Shown here: piece after piece, positions 7,466 to 13,549 of the stretch
Position numbering within the stretch: the stretch's first letter is position 1
Layout of the letters: the number at the start of each line of letters is the position of its first letter
From: a virus
Direction: 5' to 3' (one strand)
DNA length: 32,493 nucleotides
Virus record (IMG/VR): IMGVR_UViG_3300030117_006470
Coordinates: 1 to 32,493 of that record
Made by a program: the position numbers and the translations under genes
Notes under the pieces: model-generated
Seen by the model: only the letters and a program-made list of their open reading frames with translations
The model's database searches: none
Told to the model about the DNA's origin: nothing

Positions 7466-8263
7466 ATGAACCATAATAAAAGAAGAAATACTGCTTTTTT
7501 ATACGAGGCATTAGTTAGGGAGTTAACTAAGAGTGTTGTTAATAAAAATGAAAAAAGAAAAGCTGCTGTTGTAGCAGTAATTAAAGAGTTTTTTAATAAT
7601 GAAACTGCTCTAAAGCAGGATTTGGGATTCTATAAAGAGATCATTGAAACTCGTGGAGTTAATCCTCAAGTGGCAGAAAAAATTATTGGATATGTTAAAA
7701 AGGGTCGTGAGACACTAAACGTAGAAAAACTTTTTGAGGAACAGACAAACCTGATTAATAAAATCCACAATACATTGAGCGAAGATGTATTATCTAATTT
7801 TGTACCAAACTATAAAGCACTTGCCAGCATTTATCAAATGTTTTCACCCAACACAAGAATAAAAAATAAAGTTTTAATGGAAAATGTTGTAGTGCGTTAC
7901 ATGTCTACCGACAGTGAAAAACTCACTGAAGATAAAAGAATAAACAACGCAACCATGAGAATTTTTTCTTCAAAATTCAATAATCATTATAAAGGATTGT
8001 TAGAAGAACAAAGAGTTCTGTTGTCGAAATATATTTCATCTTTTACAGACAATGGTCTAGAGTTAAAAGTGTATCTTAACGACGAGTTAGAAAGAATTAA
8101 GGAATCTGTTGCTAAGACCAATTTCAATGGGGAGCTACAAGAGAAGGTTAATGCGGTTTTTGCTGTAATTGATGGTTTCAAAGGCGAAATGATTAACGAA
8201 GAAATGTTAAAACAAATCATGAAAATGCAGCAGCTTGCAAGAGAGGTCGGTGACAATGATTAA
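7466..8263 (+). CDS. Unknown prohead-region helical protein
   Basis: 265 residues from the ATG at 7466, which follows the portal stop by one base and has AGAGG 8 bases upstream; an in-frame start at 7427 would lie inside the portal gene and is less likely. The protein is almost entirely helical and charged. The N-terminus contains NTAFLYEALVREL, in which Leu-Tyr-Glu|Ala (14/15) fits the prohead protease pattern. The C-terminus is acidic and Met-rich (INEEMLKQIMKMQQLAREV). In T4 the genes between portal and protease encode prohead core proteins gp67 and gp68; this protein sits in that slot but is much larger and I see no direct similarity. Prohead core function is an inference from position and composition. 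Confidence 0.7.
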   Translation: MNHNKRRNTAFLYEALVRELTKSVVNKNEKRKAAVVAVIKEFFNNETALKQDLGFYKEIIETRGVNPQVAEKIIGYVKKGRETLNVEKLFEEQTNLINKIHNTLSEDVLSNFVPNYKALASIYQMFSPNTRIKNKVLMENVVVRYMSTDSEKLTEDKRINNATMRIFSSKFNNHYKGLLEEQRVLLSKYISSFTDNGLELKVYLNDELERIKESVAKTNFNGELQEKVNAVFAVIDGFKGEMINEEMLKQIMKMQQLAREVGDND

Positions 8264-8855
8264 TATCGATGAAGTTAAAATCAAGATAGACGACAGCCAG
8301 GAAGATAAAATCACCATATCTGTTGTAGAACCAAAGATTACTTCAATTGAGGTCGGGGTTGAACCAATCCCATCACAACCTATTTCATTAGATATCCGCC
8401 GCACCCTTGATAATAATTACATTATTTACGATCACCCGTTGTTTGACATTGTGATAAACCCAGATAAAAAGAAAGTTATGACTTTTGTCAAAAAGAAATC
8501 AAAGACCTCTGCTTATCCACATCAAGATGCTTTTTTTGAGTACCTTAAAAGAAGGGGTGTGATTTTATCTGACACAATTAAAGGTGGGAATATCTTCGGA
8601 AGTCTTGAAGCGACATATCCAGCAAATAAAAAGATCGATGTTGTTAAAGTTATTCTTTTAAATATCTTTATGTTCTTCAGTGAAGAATTGCCCGGTTTGA
8701 AAAAAGCACTTGACTATGATTTTGAAACCGATAAAATGATGGTTGATCCTGACACTGGTGATAGCACTGAGTATGGTGAGGTCCCACAACAAAAAAAGAA
8801 GGGCACAATGGACCCCTTTTATACACAATACTACGGCTTGCTTTACAGGATATAA
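8256..8855 (+). CDS. Unknown protein between portal and prohead protease
   Basis: 199 residues from the ATG at 8256, overlapping the previous gene by 8 bases; GAGAGG at 8241-8246 is the ribosome site and argues against the upstream TTG at 8235. The N-terminal 60 residues are strand-rich and repetitive in character (VKIKIDDSQEDKITISVVEP, then KITSIEVGVEP), followed by a mixed domain with YDHPLFDIVINPDKKKVM and a basic patch, a hydrophobic helix (VVKVILLNIFMFFSEEL) and a C-terminal aromatic tail (MDPFYTQYYGLLYRI). No family recognised. The position within the head cluster suggests assembly or structural use. The stop is directly followed by the next ATG. Confidence 0.65.
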   Translation: MINIDEVKIKIDDSQEDKITISVVEPKITSIEVGVEPIPSQPISLDIRRTLDNNYIIYDHPLFDIVINPDKKKVMTFVKKKSKTSAYPHQDAFFEYLKRRGVILSDTIKGGNIFGSLEATYPANKKIDVVKVILLNIFMFFSEELPGLKKALDYDFETDKMMVDPDTGDSTEYGEVPQQKKKGTMDPFYTQYYGLLYRI

Positions 8856-9152
8856 ATGTCTTTAATATATTTTATTTTAGTGTGTTACGGTTTAACACAA
8901 ATTTTAGTATATGGTTCAATTTTTAATGAATGGCGACCCACAAAAGGATTTTTTGGAGACATGCTGAAATGTCCTATGTGTTCAGGGTTCTGGGTTGGCT
9001 CATTTGTTTTTTTAATTTCACCGTGGACCGAACTAATTACTTTTGAGTACAGCCTAATAAACATGCTTATATGCGGTTGGTTAAGTTCTGGAACATCATA
9101 TGTGTTCTGTACTCTTTTTGGAGACGAGGGAATAAATGTCAAAGGCAATTAA
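8856..9152 (+). CDS. DUF1360-like small membrane protein
   Basis: 98 residues. An N-terminal hydrophobic helix (about 2-22) is followed by FGDMLKCPMCSGFWVGSFVF, where C39 and C42 form the CPxCxGFW motif typical of the DUF1360 membrane family, found in some phages and bacteria. Two further hydrophobic segments (about 45-56 and 66-86) follow. No activity is established for the family as far as I know; the CxxC could bind metal or be redox active. The ATG follows the previous stop directly (TAAATG). Its end overlaps a possible 33-residue peptide gene by 17 bases. A membrane protein in the middle of the head operon is unexpected, since prohead assembly in T4 begins on the inner membrane. Confidence 0.7.
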   Translation: MSLIYFILVCYGLTQILVYGSIFNEWRPTKGFFGDMLKCPMCSGFWVGSFVFLISPWTELITFEYSLINMLICGWLSSGTSYVFCTLFGDEGINVKGN

Positions 9153-9237
9153 CAATTTCGTAGAAACCAAGTGGATGCTCCAGCCTCCACGACTTTGCTG
9201 TAAAGGAAGCTGTATCGGGCGGTTGATGACCGCTTAG
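9136..9237 (+). CDS. Possible 33-residue peptide with CC/CxGxC-type cysteines
   Basis: An ATG at 9136 with GAGGG (9126-9130) 5 bases upstream opens a 33-codon frame that ends at TAG 9235-9237, just before the Shine-Dalgarno of the next gene. It fills exactly the 94-base gap between the DUF1360-like gene and the gene at 9247, overlapping the former by 17 bases. The peptide is basic, begins MSKAINNFVETKWML and contains QPPRLCCKGSCIGRL, with three Cys in seven residues. The fit between ribosome site, stop and gap supports a real gene; the short length leaves doubt. Function unknown. Confidence 0.5.
   Translation: MSKAINNFVETKWMLQPPRLCCKGSCIGRLMTA
9219..9233 (+). other. Small hairpin before the ribosome site of the 9247 gene
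   Basis: GCGGT (9219-9223) and ACCGC (9229-9233) pair perfectly around a TGATG loop, and the GGAG ribosome site of the next gene starts five bases later. There is no T-tract, so it is not an intrinsic terminator. It may stabilise the mRNA or tune translation of the following gene. It also lies inside the possible 33-residue peptide gene. Confidence 0.35.
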
Positions 9238-9246
9238 GAGATTATA

Positions 9247-9624
9247 ATGAATCTAAATGATATTAAAAAAATGGTAGTCAATTCTCTAATCCAAGAAAGG
9301 GTTGGATATTATGGTGCTATGGACGGTGATGCTGGAGGACCAGCCGACCCACCGGACATCCAAGATATTGTAGACAACTCAGAACAGGAAATGAAACAAC
9401 TGCTTGCGGCTCAGGATAATATCCTAGATGCAGTTGCAGCAGAAATCGCTGAACTCGCCGCCCCAGCTTTAGTCCAAGCAGGAGTCCCCGGCGACTTTGT
9501 TGTAGAAATGGTGGCAGACTTTTTAACTCAAATGCACACCGCCGTTGAGAAAGCAAAAGAAAAGAGAAAAGAGGCATCTGTAGACTTGGCGATTCCAACA
9601 GATACCGCTGCGGAGGACAAGTGA
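9247..9624 (+). CDS. Acidic Ala-rich protein upstream of prohead protease
   Basis: 125 residues, strongly acidic and alanine-rich. The N-terminus is an amphipathic helix (MNLNDIKKMVVNSLIQERVG), followed by a Gly/Asp/Pro-rich linker (GDAGGPADPPD) and a helical region (AVAAEIAELAAPALVQAG and TQMHTAVEKAKEKRKE). TAGGAG lies 5 bases before the ATG. It occupies the position of the T4 prohead core proteins gp67/gp68 immediately before the gp21 protease, and its acidic helical composition resembles core proteins, but I cannot show homology. Leu-Ile-Gln-Glu|Arg near residue 17 is only a partial match to the protease site. Confidence 0.65.
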   Translation: MNLNDIKKMVVNSLIQERVGYYGAMDGDAGGPADPPDIQDIVDNSEQEMKQLLAAQDNILDAVAAEIAELAAPALVQAGVPGDFVVEMVADFLTQMHTAVEKAKEKRKEASVDLAIPTDTAAEDK

Positions 9625-9625
9625 T

Positions 9626-10246
9626 ATGTCAGAAAAAGTATTATTGCAGGAATATTACGCTCTTTGTGAAGGTGGGTTCTGTAGAGATCTCTTAACAGAA
9701 GCTGAAAAAAAAGAAGTAAACGAAGGCAAAGCGTTTTATTTGACTGGTATTCTACAAAAGGGCAACACTGAGAACGGAAATAGAAGAAAATATCCAACTC
9801 GCGTCCTTGAAAGAGAAATGAAAAATTATGAGATGCTCATTAAGCAAAGAAGAGCATACGGCGAATTAGACCACCCAGACACGTCGGTTGTTGATTTGAA
9901 GAATGCTTCCCACATGGTGACTCGTTACTGGATGGAAGGTGAAAAGGTGATGGGAGTTATTAAGCTCTTGGAAACCCCAGCAGGAGAAATCGTAAAGGGC
10001 ATCATTAGATCCGGCGGACAAATTGGTATTTCGTCAAGAGGTCTTGGCTCAGTGGTTAATGAATCAAATGGTGTGAGCATGGTTCAAGATGATTTTCAAT
10101 TAATCTGTTTTGATATTGTTGCAGATCCATCAACACCGGGTGCTTTTATGAACCCAAAAAGAATTAGTGAATCAAAAGAAGTAAAGGTTCATGATAGGGA
10201 TTATCGTGTTAATTCCCTACTAAACTCAATTATAGATCAAAAATGA
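9626..10246 (+). CDS. Prohead maturation protease (gp21-like)
   Basis: 206 residues, close to the 212 of T4 gp21, a serine protease (herpesvirus-assemblin-like fold) that digests the scaffold and trims capsid proteins inside the prohead. Family features: FYLTGILQKGNTENGNRRKYP near 37-57; His83 in YGELDHPDTS; the nucleophile Ser in IGISSRGLGS (S136/S137); and FDIVADPSTPGAF (D163/D167) after it. The N-terminal propeptide contains Leu-Leu-Thr-Glu|Ala (25/26), a plausible self-cleavage site. Two bases separate it from the previous gene, and it overlaps the next by ATGA. The assignment is firm; the exact catalytic acid is not certain from sequence alone. Confidence 0.92.
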   Translation: MSEKVLLQEYYALCEGGFCRDLLTEAEKKEVNEGKAFYLTGILQKGNTENGNRRKYPTRVLEREMKNYEMLIKQRRAYGELDHPDTSVVDLKNASHMVTRYWMEGEKVMGVIKLLETPAGEIVKGIIRSGGQIGISSRGLGSVVNESNGVSMVQDDFQLICFDIVADPSTPGAFMNPKRISESKEVKVHDRDYRVNSLLNSIIDQK

Positions 10247-10671
10247 AGAAAGAACAATTTAAAAAATTAATTAAACCAATCATCCAAGAGTGTCTTCAAG
10301 AGGCTCTAGTTGAATCTAATTTACTATCAGGAATTATTTCTGAAGTTGTGAGAGGTTATGCTGCGCAACCACCGGTAGAGAAAATCACTGAACAAAAAGA
10401 AAAATATGAAAGTGATGCCGCCGCCGAAGCACGCCGCCTTAAAAAGCAACAGAAATTAAAGGAAACAAGAGAGGCGCTCTTGGGTGCAATTAATAAGGAT
10501 GCCTACGGCGGCGTTGATTTATTCGAAGGAACAACCCCAATGTCAAGCCAAGGTTCTACAAAATCCGCATCTGCGCAGTCGTCACTGTCCGGTGTTGATC
10601 CGAACGATGCGGGTGTTGATATATCAGGCATTCTCAACATTGGCGGTGACAAATGGTCAAAATTAGTATGA
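10243..10671 (+). CDS. Prohead-region protein with cleavable-looking N-terminus
   Basis: 142 residues, coupled to the protease gene by an ATGA overlap. It begins with an amphipathic helix (MKKEQFKKLIKPIIQECLQE) ending in Leu-Gln-Glu|Ala (20/21), again the protease pattern, then a hydrophobic helix (LLSGIISEVVRGY), a Lys/Glu-rich stretch (EARRLKKQQKLKETREALL), and a Ser/Gly/Ala-rich low-complexity tail (SSQGSTKSASAQSSLSG) ending in DISGILNIGGDKWSKLV. I recall similar LIK...LKE...LLSGIISEVV N-termini near prohead genes of marine T4-like phages, without known function. Likely a core or internal head protein; inference only. Confidence 0.65.
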   Translation: MKKEQFKKLIKPIIQECLQEALVESNLLSGIISEVVRGYAAQPPVEKITEQKEKYESDAAAEARRLKKQQKLKETREALLGAINKDAYGGVDLFEGTTPMSSQGSTKSASAQSSLSGVDPNDAGVDISGILNIGGDKWSKLV

Positions 10672-10678
10672 GGTTATT

Positions 10679-10909
10679 ATGAGTGTGGTCCATATCCATG
10701 TCCAAGCTAGAAGAAATGAAACTGGCGAGGCATTAATTAAAAGATTCAGCAGGAAAGCTAAAAGAGCCGGTATCGCAGAAGAGTGTAAAAAAAGGATGTA
10801 TTATGAAAAACCTTCTGTTAAGAGAAGAAGAGATAAATTAAAGAGAAAAAGAGTGTTAAAGAAACTATTTATGAAACAAAACGGAGAAAAAGATGTCAAG
10901 CACCCCTAA
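10679..10909 (+). CDS. rpsU: Ribosomal protein bS21 homologue encoded by phage
   Basis: 76 very basic residues. The order matches bS21: a short N-terminal strand (VVHIHVQARRNETG), the ALIKRFSRKAKRAGIAEE helix corresponding to the bacterial LRRFKRxxEKAG segment, and the diagnostic YYEKPSVKRRRDK (41-53) followed by a Lys/Arg helix (LKRKRVLKKLF). bS21 binds the 30S subunit near the anti-Shine-Dalgarno of 16S rRNA and aids initiation. Phage-encoded bS21 is known from some aquatic phages and is thought to replace the host protein and bias translation. It lies between prohead protease and decoration genes, with GAGG 5 bases upstream, and its last 17 bases overlap the next gene. A candidate late promoter lies in its 3' end. 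Confidence 0.85.
   Translation: MSVVHIHVQARRNETGEALIKRFSRKAKRAGIAEECKKRMYYEKPSVKRRRDKLKRKRVLKKLFMKQNGEKDVKHP
10863..10871 (+). promoter_or_regulatory. Candidate late promoter element AACTATTTA (copy 1)
   Basis: AACTATTTA at 10863-10871 lies inside the 3' end of the bS21 gene and 21 bases before the ATG at 10893. The same nonamer precedes the genes at 12227, 15490 and 18298 at similar distance. A start a few bases downstream would give a short leader holding the GGAG at 10883-10886. Confidence 0.45.
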
Positions 10910-11351
10910 CGAAAAATTTGCAGACCAAAGATTTAAATACCCAAGCCCCGGTATCGGTGCAGTTGGACAATATCAGACAAGTGGCATTCCATTCTTGTCA
11001 TCCTCATTTATAGTACCAGATATTTTAGAAGGTCCTGGTAATTTTTTAGAAATGAATTTTCCGTATGTTACTAAGTTTGTAACAGTTATAAATGAACACA
11101 GTGGTTCATCTGTAAAAATGAGAGTTGGCTTTAGTGCTCTTGGCATTACAGGCTCAGGTGCTCCATCGCAAAATGGGGATAACTATTTTGTCTTAGACAA
11201 TGGTGAATCATACACTGGAGAGTTTAGAGTATCATCGCTTTTCATCGCAGGTGTTGAAGGGGTTTGTACAGCATCTGTCATCGCTGGAATGACTGGCATC
11301 CCAGCAGGCAAGCTAAGTACCAACTGGTCAGGTACCTCTGGAGTAGGCTAG
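10893..11351 (+). CDS. Probable virion decoration/structural protein
   Basis: 152 residues, Gly/Ser-rich and predicted mostly strand. It begins with a polar segment then PSPGIGAVGQYQTSGIPFLS, a pattern I associate with small head-region structural proteins of T4-like marine phages. A beta-rich domain follows (MNFPYVTKFVTVINEHSG, VKMRVGFSALGITG, FVLDNGESYTGEFRVSSLFI). There is no signal peptide or membrane helix. It starts within the bS21 gene with GGAG 6 bases upstream and ends TAG sharing a base with the GTG of the next gene. Composition and position suit a capsid decoration protein; the role is inferred. Confidence 0.65.
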   Translation: MSSTPNEKFADQRFKYPSPGIGAVGQYQTSGIPFLSSSFIVPDILEGPGNFLEMNFPYVTKFVTVINEHSGSSVKMRVGFSALGITGSGAPSQNGDNYFVLDNGESYTGEFRVSSLFIAGVEGVCTASVIAGMTGIPAGKLSTNWSGTSGVG

Positions 11352-12172
11352 TGAAAAGTGGCTTTGGTGGAAAACAAGGTTCTCTTAACAGCCGGACAAA
11401 GGGCAAACTAAACATTGTTGATCGAGCAGGCTCAAAACGTTCATTAATAAGGTCTATTGCAGGCGAAGACTTATTAACTTGGATTGACGCTACCAGAACC
11501 AAAAATACATTAGGTGCAGATTTAACAGATGCTACAATTGATACCGTTGCTGGGACAGAATCAACTGTTGGTAGTAACGAACCAACAACAATTCTTAGCG
11601 CCCCATTAAATACAACTGCGTACTCTTTTGCGACAAACCAAACTTTAGAGTGGGCAAACAACCTTTTTCCTAGTAACCAAACAGAGGCTACAATCGCAAC
11701 TAGATTTGCCATTCCCGGCACTCTTACAGACCATATCATATTTGAACTTGGTAACGCATCTGGCTATGCAGCAGTTAACGGTGGACTTGTCCAAGGCGTT
11801 CTTCGTAACAGTGGCGACAGCAATAAAACTAGCTTTTGGTCCGGTATTGGTGACGGTGGCTCCGCTGATACATTTTTCTTAAATGTTAGGGTGACACAAA
11901 ACGCAGCGACTACAATGGTTTCAACTTACAATACAGCAACTAACCCAGATGCAATAACTGTTTCTGCTGATGGTGCAGTCTTGCCGCAAGCTGGCACTTT
12001 AAACAAAAACACCTCTCACGATATTATAAGATCAAATAAATCTTATTTAGGGGCTAGAAATGATGGCGCATCGGCACCTTTAAATGGTCATGTTTCAGAC
12101 TTTATTATATTGACCAGATTACTTACTAATAGCGAATCAAGCAGACTATCATTAGCCTTATCCCTACAGTAA
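11351..12172 (+). CDS. ConA/LamG-like beta-sandwich structural protein
   Basis: 273 residues from GTG 11351, one base overlapping the previous stop (TAGTG) with GGAG 8 bases upstream; the longer frame from 11264 would overlap the previous gene entirely and reads as out-of-frame sequence. After a basic N-terminus (KSGFGGKQGSLNSRTKGK) comes a Thr/Asn/Ser-rich beta-strand protein. The C-terminal GHVSDFIILTRLLTNSESSRL resembles the closing strand and helix of concanavalin-like/LamG sandwiches (strand, R-L, T/S-x-E-x-x-x-L). Such domains on phage heads or fibres often bind glycans. Position before the scaffold and capsid genes suggests a head decoration or surface-binding protein. The fold call rests on this C-terminal pattern only. 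Confidence 0.6.
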   Translation: MKSGFGGKQGSLNSRTKGKLNIVDRAGSKRSLIRSIAGEDLLTWIDATRTKNTLGADLTDATIDTVAGTESTVGSNEPTTILSAPLNTTAYSFATNQTLEWANNLFPSNQTEATIATRFAIPGTLTDHIIFELGNASGYAAVNGGLVQGVLRNSGDSNKTSFWSGIGDGGSADTFFLNVRVTQNAATTMVSTYNTATNPDAITVSADGAVLPQAGTLNKNTSHDIIRSNKSYLGARNDGASAPLNGHVSDFIILTRLLTNSESSRLSLALSLQ

Positions 12173-12191
12173 GTCATTTTACCTTTTTTAT

Positions 12192-12200
12192 AACTATTTA
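12192..12200 (+). promoter_or_regulatory. Candidate late promoter element AACTATTTA (copy 2)
   Basis: AACTATTTA followed by TTGTAGCGTAAATTAGGAG, 26 bases before the scaffold ATG at 12227. The downstream sequence is closely matched by the copy before the sheath gene (CTGTAGCATAATTGGGAG), so similarity extends past the nonamer. It lies in a 54-base intergenic gap, one of the few in the window. Confidence 0.55.
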
Positions 12201-12226
12201 TTGTAGCGTAAATTAGGAGTATTCTT

Positions 12227-13546
12227 ATGTCATCAATGTTAGATCAAGCAATTATCGACGCAACAGCCTTGCGAGAAGCTGCAATTAAAAGTGCAGAACA
12301 GGCAGTTGTTGAGAAATATTCAACAGATATTAAAGAGGCTGTTGAGAAATTAATGGAAGAAAATGATTTCGAAGAAGACAAGTCTGTAGATGAGCAGATT
12401 GTCGAGGCAGACAAAAAGGGCGAGGGCTATGCCTTTGTCGAAAATACTGAGTTGAGTGATCTAAAGCAAGATGATTTGGTTGAAATTGATGTTAAATCTT
12501 TATTTGAAGAAGTTCAGCAAGAACAAACAGAAGAATCACTTACAGAAGAATTCGAAGTAACAGAAGAACTAATTGAGCAATTAATAGAAGAAGTAATGGA
12601 AGAAGAAAAAAAGCCGGGTAAGGTTGAAAAGAAAAAAGACGCAGCGAAGAAAAAAGCAGAATTAGAAAAAGCCCGTCAAGAAATGAAAAGACGCCTTGAT
12701 GCAATCGAAAAAGAGATGCAAAAAGCCAAAGACGAAGCTGAAAAAGAATTTAAACCAATCCCATCCCCAACAAACGAAGGGCATTGTGAAGATCATGCTC
12801 GCAAAGAGGGCAAAAAAGACTTTGGTTTTGTAACCGAAGACGAATTAGAAGAAACTCTAGAAGAAGAGTCTTCCATGGATAAATGCCCCAAGGGTTACAA
12901 AGCAATGAAAAGCACAGATGGCAAAATTGTTTGTGTGATGCCCGTTGGTGATGCTCGCCCTAAAGGTAAGATGGAAGAAGAAATCAACTTCGATTTTGAG
13001 CCAGTTGTAGTTGGTCAAACAACCGGTTTTGGCGCGACAAGAGCACAGCAGGCAGAGCAAGCCATGTTAATGGACGTAATGCTCGCCGTTGAAGAGCAAA
13101 ACGCCAACTTGGAAACAAAAAACGAATCTTTGATTAAGACTAACTCAGATTTAAATGAGACTAATCAAAAACTAAAAGAAACCGTGAAGAATATTGCTGC
13201 AAAGTTTGAGGAAATCAAACTAATGAACAGCAAGTTATTCTACACAAACCAAACTTTAATGGACGACTCCCTGAATGAGCGACAAAAGGGTAACCTTGTC
13301 GAGTCTATTAATAATGCTCAGACTTCTGAGCAAGCGAAGATTGTCTATGAAACTCTTAAAAACACAGTGGGCAATGCTACACACAAGCAACCGGAATCTC
13401 TGAGTGAGGCAGTAGGCAAGCGATCTTCAACATCTTTATTGCTAAAAGCACAAAAAAGTGACGATAAGCCAAAGGTAAACGAAAGTAATATCTTAGCTGA
13501 TCGTATGCAGGCTTTAGCAGGCATTAAATATCATAAGGAGGATTAA
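12227..13546 (+). CDS. Prohead scaffold/core protein (gp22-like)
   Basis: 439 residues, very acidic and helical; T4 gp22 is 269. The N-terminus has a helix with Ala-Leu-Arg-Glu|Ala (17/18), followed by a long Glu-rich region (TEESLTEEFEVTEELIEQLI), a Lys/Glu coiled coil (EKARQEMKRRLDAIEKEMQK), a short Cys-containing insert (DKCPKGYKAMKSTDGKIVCV), and the recognisable gp22-type C-terminus: coiled coil NLETKNESLIKTNSDLNETN, then MNSKLFYTNQTLMDDSLNER and an ESLSE|AVGKRSS site (394/395). The Leu-x-Glu|Ala sites fit digestion by the prohead protease, which removes the core before packaging. It precedes the capsid gene directly, as in T4. It is larger than usual because of the acidic N-terminal half and the Cys insert. 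Confidence 0.85.
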   Translation: MSSMLDQAIIDATALREAAIKSAEQAVVEKYSTDIKEAVEKLMEENDFEEDKSVDEQIVEADKKGEGYAFVENTELSDLKQDDLVEIDVKSLFEEVQQEQTEESLTEEFEVTEELIEQLIEEVMEEEKKPGKVEKKKDAAKKKAELEKARQEMKRRLDAIEKEMQKAKDEAEKEFKPIPSPTNEGHCEDHARKEGKKDFGFVTEDELEETLEEESSMDKCPKGYKAMKSTDGKIVCVMPVGDARPKGKMEEEINFDFEPVVVGQTTGFGATRAQQAEQAMLMDVMLAVEEQNANLETKNESLIKTNSDLNETNQKLKETVKNIAAKFEEIKLMNSKLFYTNQTLMDDSLNERQKGNLVESINNAQTSEQAKIVYETLKNTVGNATHKQPESLSEAVGKRSSTSLLLKAQKSDDKPKVNESNILADRMQALAGIKYHKED

Positions 13547-13549
13547 AAC

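Noticed and set aside
9153-9246. tRNA or other structured RNA in the gap before 9247
   Set aside because: Only one 5-bp hairpin is seen, with no cloverleaf or CCA end, and a short open frame explains the gap.
11264-11350. Longer start for the LamG-like gene
   Set aside because: The extra 29 codons lie wholly in the preceding gene; GTG 11351 has GGAG 8 bases upstream and shares a base with the preceding stop.
11278-11739. 153-codon minus-strand frame opposite the LamG-like gene
   Set aside because: No ribosome site or recognisable domain; the plus-strand gene explains the region.
12160-12190. Terminator after the LamG-like gene
   Set aside because: GTAA...TTAC followed by CTTTTTT has only a 4-bp stem; too weak to call.
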